A stretch of 64,000 nt of DNA from Astragalus membranaceus (taxonomy: Eukaryota; Streptophyta; Magnoliopsida; Fabales; Fabaceae), in contig CM076846.1 of NCBI GenBank assembly GCA_039519185.1, positions 130,964,851-131,028,850 on the forward strand, given 5' to 3'. Below are positions 59,179-64,000 of the stretch, in pieces (within the stretch, counting starts at the first letter, position 1; each line of letters begins with the position of its first letter). Below the pieces are notes generated by a model, which ran no database searches, had not been told where the DNA came from, and was given only the letters and a program-made list of their open reading frames with translations. The position numbers and the translations under genes are program-made.

Positions 59179-61739
59179 TGTAACACCCCCTTTTTCTACC
59201 CGTTAATTTAATTGGAAAAATATCAGAGTTTTCAAAATTTAATTACACCACAAGGGATGTCACACTTACTTCATTAAACATCACACGCCAAATCACTCAG
59301 CTTTTCAAAATCAGTCTTATAATACTTTCAAACGTCGTCGTCAATTAAAATACAACTTCACAGCGGAAATCCAACCAGTTTAATCATAAAAGGCATTGCA
59401 ACTGTGCAAGGCTCACAATAGTAAAATCCAATAACAACGATGGTCATAAATAACTTAAACAACGTCATCCCACCCCTAGTGTTACATGATCAGAGCAGAC
59501 GACCCGACTCAGCTAGTGAAGATACCTAAGCCTTCACTCGAGATCACCTGCACGTTACCGCATAGGGGTAACATTCAAACAGAAGGGTGAGTCCAATTCA
59601 ATTCATATAATAAATCATATGATAAATAATAAGTCGAGTCACAGCTCTAAAATGAGTACATCACAATCAACAATCACATCACTACAATAACTCGTAAATA
59701 ATCACATTACAATCATCAATCACGTCACTACAATAACTCGTAAATAATCACATCACAATCATCAATCACGTCACTACAATAACTCGTCACTATGTCATGT
59801 AGGCATATAAAATGCAACCCACTCGCGGGCATATGCATGAGGTACCTTTTCACAAACGTCGCTTAGCCCTTAAGGCCTCATCGTCACTTAGCCACTCAGG
59901 CCTCAAAACGTCACTGGGTTTATGCATATGGGCATGAGACGCTATGACATGCACCACTCACAAATACACGAATACACAAATACTCAAATCATAGTCAACT
60001 ATGTGACCCATCACTTACCGGTTTGCCAAATAAGAGGCACAGTACCTGCAATTTCACAATTCACACAACAACAACATCACTTAGCCTTTTAGGCCTTAAC
60101 ATCACTTAGCCTCTCGGCCCTCAAACGTCACTGGGTTTCATCATCACTCTTACACAGATGTCATCAACTCACACAATAGCCACTGAGGGCAAAAACGTCA
60201 TTTACTAGCCACCAAGGGCATCATCGTTATTTACACGTCACTATAAATAATAATAGCCACTAAGGGCAAAATAGTCATTTATACGTTATTATAAATAATA
60301 TTAGCCACTAAGGGCAAAAAGTCATTTAACTAGCCACTAAGGGCATCATTGTCATTTACACTTCATTATCAATAATATTGGCCACTAAGGGCAAAGCTGT
60401 CATTTACTCGTCATTAGAAAGAACATTAGCCACTAAGGGCAAAACAGTCATTTAACTAGCCACTAAGGGCATCATCGTCAAAATCGTCATTTTTGACATT
60501 ACTTCGTTAAAACCACGGGTCATACGCAAAAGAGAATTTTTAAAGACACCCAAAACATCTTTTCATTGTCACGGCAACGATCACCGGGAACAGCCACTCG
60601 GGCGCCCCAGCAACCTTCAGAAATTATAAGTTTTTTTTTTAAAAAATGGAACACACAGATAGATAACTGAAAATGCGTCACAACGCTTTTTGAATCGTTC
60701 ACAACGGACATCCGAGTCAAAAGTTATAGCGAAAAAAGTTTTCGAAAACATTTGGGAACATCCTGAAAACTGGCGCCCTGGGCGCCCAGTGCCCAGGCAC
60801 CTGGCGCCCAGCAAGACGCAACACGCAAGCAACACACACGGGCGCCCAGCGGCCAGCGCCTAGGCGCAACACAGGAACACGCGCACATGGGCGCTCAGCG
60901 CCCAGCGCCACACACGCACACACGCACACGGGCGCTCAGCGCCCAGCGCTGGCACCCAGCGCCCAGCGCTCCAGTCACACGCACAGCAACACACACCCAG
61001 CGCCCTTGGCGCCCAGCACAGGGCGCCTGGCGCCCAGATCACATCCCAGCCCAGATTTTTCACACAATTTTCAGCAAAAACATCATTTTTCTCAAATAGT
61101 CTCTTGACTCAATTACAACACACATTACAACCACCATGGATACACATCAAAATCGCCAAAATCATGCACTAATTCGTAACCATGGATCAACAACAATTCG
61201 GATTCAACAACAATTCCAATTACAACATGGGTCACGCATATAACAACATCAAGAACATGATTTCGTACACATCCTAACAATCATAACTAACATCTAGGCT
61301 ATCACTACTTAGGATCCATCATAGGAATCATTATAGGAATTGAAAAGGACATCCCCTTACCTCGAACTTGAAGGATAGAAGCCCTAGAGACAGTCACGAT
61401 CGAAACCACGGCAACACGATCACGTCCCTTCCTCCTCCTTGAACTAGCGCCCTTCTCCTTTCTCTTCTCCTCCCTACGGCGCCCTCCTTCTCTCTTTCTC
61501 TCTATTCTCAATTTCGCAATTGCCAACACAAACCCCTAACCCCCATTTGGCTTGCCCCCTTCGCATATGATCTTGGATCATGGGCTTGGGCTTTCCACTT
61601 AAGCCCAAGTCTAACTAATTGGCGCCCTCCTCCCCTAATACCACCTACACCATTTAAATATAATTTTTAATTAATTAAATTATACCCAATAAATTAAATA
61701 AATTCCTAAATACTTAATTAAATATTTTAGGGTGTTACA
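59179..61739 (-). repeat. 3' LTR of E, 2561 bp
   Basis: TGTAACACCCCC to TAGGGTGTTACA. It contains AATCACATCACAATCAT repeats (59650-59790), CACTTAGCC and GCCACTAAGGGCAAAA units (59870-60480), a GGCGCC island (60770-61040) and TGGGCTTGGGCTT at 61581. Confidence 0.9.
59548..61360 (-). other. Possible intron in the E LTR
   Basis: Donor CGAG/GTAAGGGG at 61360, closest to consensus in this group; acceptor GTAACGTGCAG/G at 59548. Confidence 0.4.
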
Positions 61740-64000
61740 ACTCTCCCCCACTTAGAATATTTCGTCCTCGAAATTCACCTGTCAACGCCAACACTCTCCC
61801 TCTAAGGCCACTTAGACAACTAGTGCTATCTATCATGCTGATTATTATTGCTTTGATTACCGGCGGTAAGTGCTTGGGCGGCCGTCCCTCCTACTTGTTC
61901 AGCCAGGTAACTTCAAGCAGTAATAATTCGACCTACTCTCTACTCCGCTGCGCTACTCTGATAAACTAGCTCGCATTTTACCTCACTCATCTACCCTTAA
62001 GGATAACAAAATACATCAATCATCACAGCATCATAACGAAATTCACCGGGCGCATAACAGTCGTACATCAAGCCTCATAATTTAGTAGCACGACAACAAC
62101 GTCAACAAACAACTTTGCCACTCAGGCGACATCAACAACTACAATTGCCACTCAGGCGACATCAACAACGACAATTGCCACTCAGGCGACATCCACAACT
62201 ACAATTGCCACTCAGGCGACATCAACAACTACAATTGCCACTCAGGCGACATCCACAACTACAATTGCCACTCAGGCGACATTAACAACGACAAACCAAC
62301 AGCAAAGCAACATCATCAATGACAATATAACTTGGGCCATTCGGCGGTACCCAAGGCAACACCAAAACATCAACATTATTACGAGCCAACCACAAGCAAC
62401 AACAAAGCAACAATGCGGAGACAACTCTGGGACCGACAATCCTATAATCAACAACAGGCGTTAAGGCCTTGGCATCGTAACAACAGCTACGGGCACTAAG
62501 GCCCCAACAAGCAACATCAACAAACATAGGCGCTAAGACGCCATCATGTAACAACAACGACTCTAGGCGCTAAGGCGCCGACATACAACAACAACCACAG
62601 GCATCGACAACATAGGTGCACAATGTAGGTAACAACGCAAGCACAACAACCAGGATGATAATAATAACATCAACATTACGAGTAACAACACCATCAATAG
62701 TAACAATATCGGGACAGGCAACCTAGTCACAACAGTCGGGTGCTGAGGCACCAACACATCTAACAACCGTAGGCGCTGAGGCGCCGACTTGCAGCGACAA
62801 CATAATAGAAATAATAAGACACACGGAACAGTCGTCCATCAAAAATAGGCACAACTCATAAAAATAGGGGCAGTGCATAAGATTAGGAACAATAACAGAA
62901 ATCTTCCGAAACAACGACGAAACTCCCCAGGGAACAGCAGTCAAAGCATTAAAACAGTCAGAAAGGTCAATTCAGGGAAACGTCAATTTTACAACTAAGG
63001 CACATATACAAAAAGGTATAATCACAGGCGTGAACAGGATACTCGTTTAAAATTCTCGGCACGAAAAATAAAACACGTTACAGAAATTGATTTTCTTTGC
63101 CAGACTGAACATCAGCTTAAATTTTCTGGGAATAAGGTGTCTTCAAGAACATACGGCAACAAAAGCCAACTCAAAGAGTGCAAAAATAGTGCCAGCGCAC
63201 ATTTTAAATATCTAGGGTTTCTCAAAATCACGTAGCACAACTGCAAGGGTATAACAGACAAGTAAATTCATGCAGAACTTAGTATTGGAAAATTTACAGT
63301 TCATGGTCACGAAACAATTCGCAAAGATTCGGCATGTTGAGGAAAACTAGGCAAAGGACCGAATGGGATAAAGTACGTGGGATAATACTAGCAACATAAC
63401 ATATAGTCCACTTTTAAAATCACTTCATGGATTCGTACAAAAGAAGAAAACAATAGTCGTGATATCCAGACCAAAAATTTTATCGTTCGCTGCAGCCAAG
63501 GCAGTAAAAACATCCTAACGCAATCGGCAAGGCCGATTCACTAGGCACTTAGCGTATAGCATAATTGTGCAAATCAGGAGTGTACTATAGTAAAACTTTT
63601 CACAAAGTTAGAGTCCATTCAAAATAAACATTTGACGCCAATATTGACATTTAATAGTAAAAATCTTTTTACACCAAGTTGAAATCCTTCGAAAAGAATC
63701 GAGGACAAACCATAGCACTCGAATGAAAACATTTCCTCTTGAAGTGGTCAAAACACTACGGCAGTTATTAGTGCAGCAACAGCTTGAGATAGTTTACAAA
63801 AATAGCATTTTCACAACGCACTCGGTTTTTCAAAACATCAAACGTGTTCACAGGATTTTTCGTAAAAGCTCAGCGTCGACCTCTTAAAATAGGTTCGGAC
63901 ATATCAACATAAGAAAGTACATGCGACTTAACAATCCACAGCAACAGCAATTTAATTCGACATTTTATGTAAAACACACAGAGCTCAATATCAACTAAAA
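61740..64000 (-). other. Internal region of E (partial), no gene
   Basis: Polypurine tract 61740-61753, a relic of the pol end (inverse of 61747-61780 reads VNFEDEIF and stop), and the conserved block 61836-61912. The 30-bp array of about seven units is at 62105-62285. GGCGCTAAGGCGCC-like words lie at 62455-62800. From 62800 to 64000 I see only AT-rich text parallel to F and G. Confidence 0.72.

Larger units (their letters stand above)
53831..64000 (-). mobile_element. Element D: non-coding LTR retrotransposon, right end outside window
   Basis: 3' LTR 53831-56430, inside 56431-58884, 5' LTR from 58885, interrupted at 59179 by element E. The left target duplication should be CTCCC (53826-53830). 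It has the same primer and polypurine sites as B, F and G and no usable gene. The K LTR fragment (12501-14286) is the same type. Confidence 0.88.
59179..64000 (-). mobile_element. Element E: non-coding LTR retrotransposon related to G, cut by window end
   Basis: 3' LTR 59179-61739, inside from 61740 to beyond the window. Its inside follows G in order (same start, conserved block, 30-bp array, text near 63990 like G near 44520), so the primer site should lie a few hundred bases past the window. Confidence 0.87.

Noticed and set aside
61240..61480. Possible host first exon next to a CT-rich leader
   Set aside because: The same pyrimidine-rich stretch occurs at this place in every LTR here, so it is part of the LTR leader region.
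62272..62944. Hydrophobic open frames in E
   Set aside because: Antisense reading of CAACAAC- and GGCGC-rich repeats. Not conserved in G.

Overview
The window is transposable-element DNA from a flowering plant, most likely a eudicot. It holds Ty3/gypsy chromovirus-type LTR retrotransposons primed by initiator tRNA-Met, plus one CACTA DNA transposon with a Ulp1-like protease gene. I found no host gene, rRNA, tRNA or CRISPR array. The species cannot be named from the sequence alone. Element letters below are mine.

Layout, left to right. Element J (minus strand, left end outside the window) has a gag-pol with two stop codons (1-2934) and a 5' LTR (3069-8834). That LTR is split by a complete 3.7 kb CACTA element (4959-8635, 3-bp target duplication). 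J sits in H (plus strand, 8835-12500: 3' noncoding tail and 3' LTR). H sits in the LTR of K (minus, remnant 12501-14286). K sits in C (plus, 14287-17614 and 53355-53830), a decayed gag-pol element with no integrase core. C's 3' LTR is split by A (minus, LTRs 17615-19849 and 50495-52814), also without integrase core. A's gag is split by B (minus, 22973-49992, TSD CCTTT). B carries the only long intact gag-pol (35050-39420, 1456 aa). B's left LTR holds non-coding element F (23833-33404, TSD GGCCT) and its right LTR holds non-coding element G (39680-47632, TSD TAGCA). Further right, non-coding D (53831 to beyond the window) sits in the C remnant, and non-coding E (59179 to beyond the window) sits in D's right LTR.

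How the parts relate. B looks like the potential source of proteins. D, E, F and G have long LTRs, the same tRNA-Met primer site, the same polypurine tract and no usable gene. They keep small pieces of a B-like ancestor: the last codons of pol in G and E, part of the protease region in F, and a G-rich hairpin that in B lies inside gag. F, G, D and E also share an internal block of about 75 bp that B lacks. This fits non-autonomous elements mobilised in trans.

The most interesting unexplained structure is in the LTRs. In most families they show a well-formed splice donor and acceptor in the element-sense direction, 1-2 kb apart. Between them lie two fast-changing blocks: a GC-rich palindromic island and an array of hairpin-forming repeats. 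Their positions are conserved but their sequences differ between families. All relations here were read by eye, without alignment or database search.
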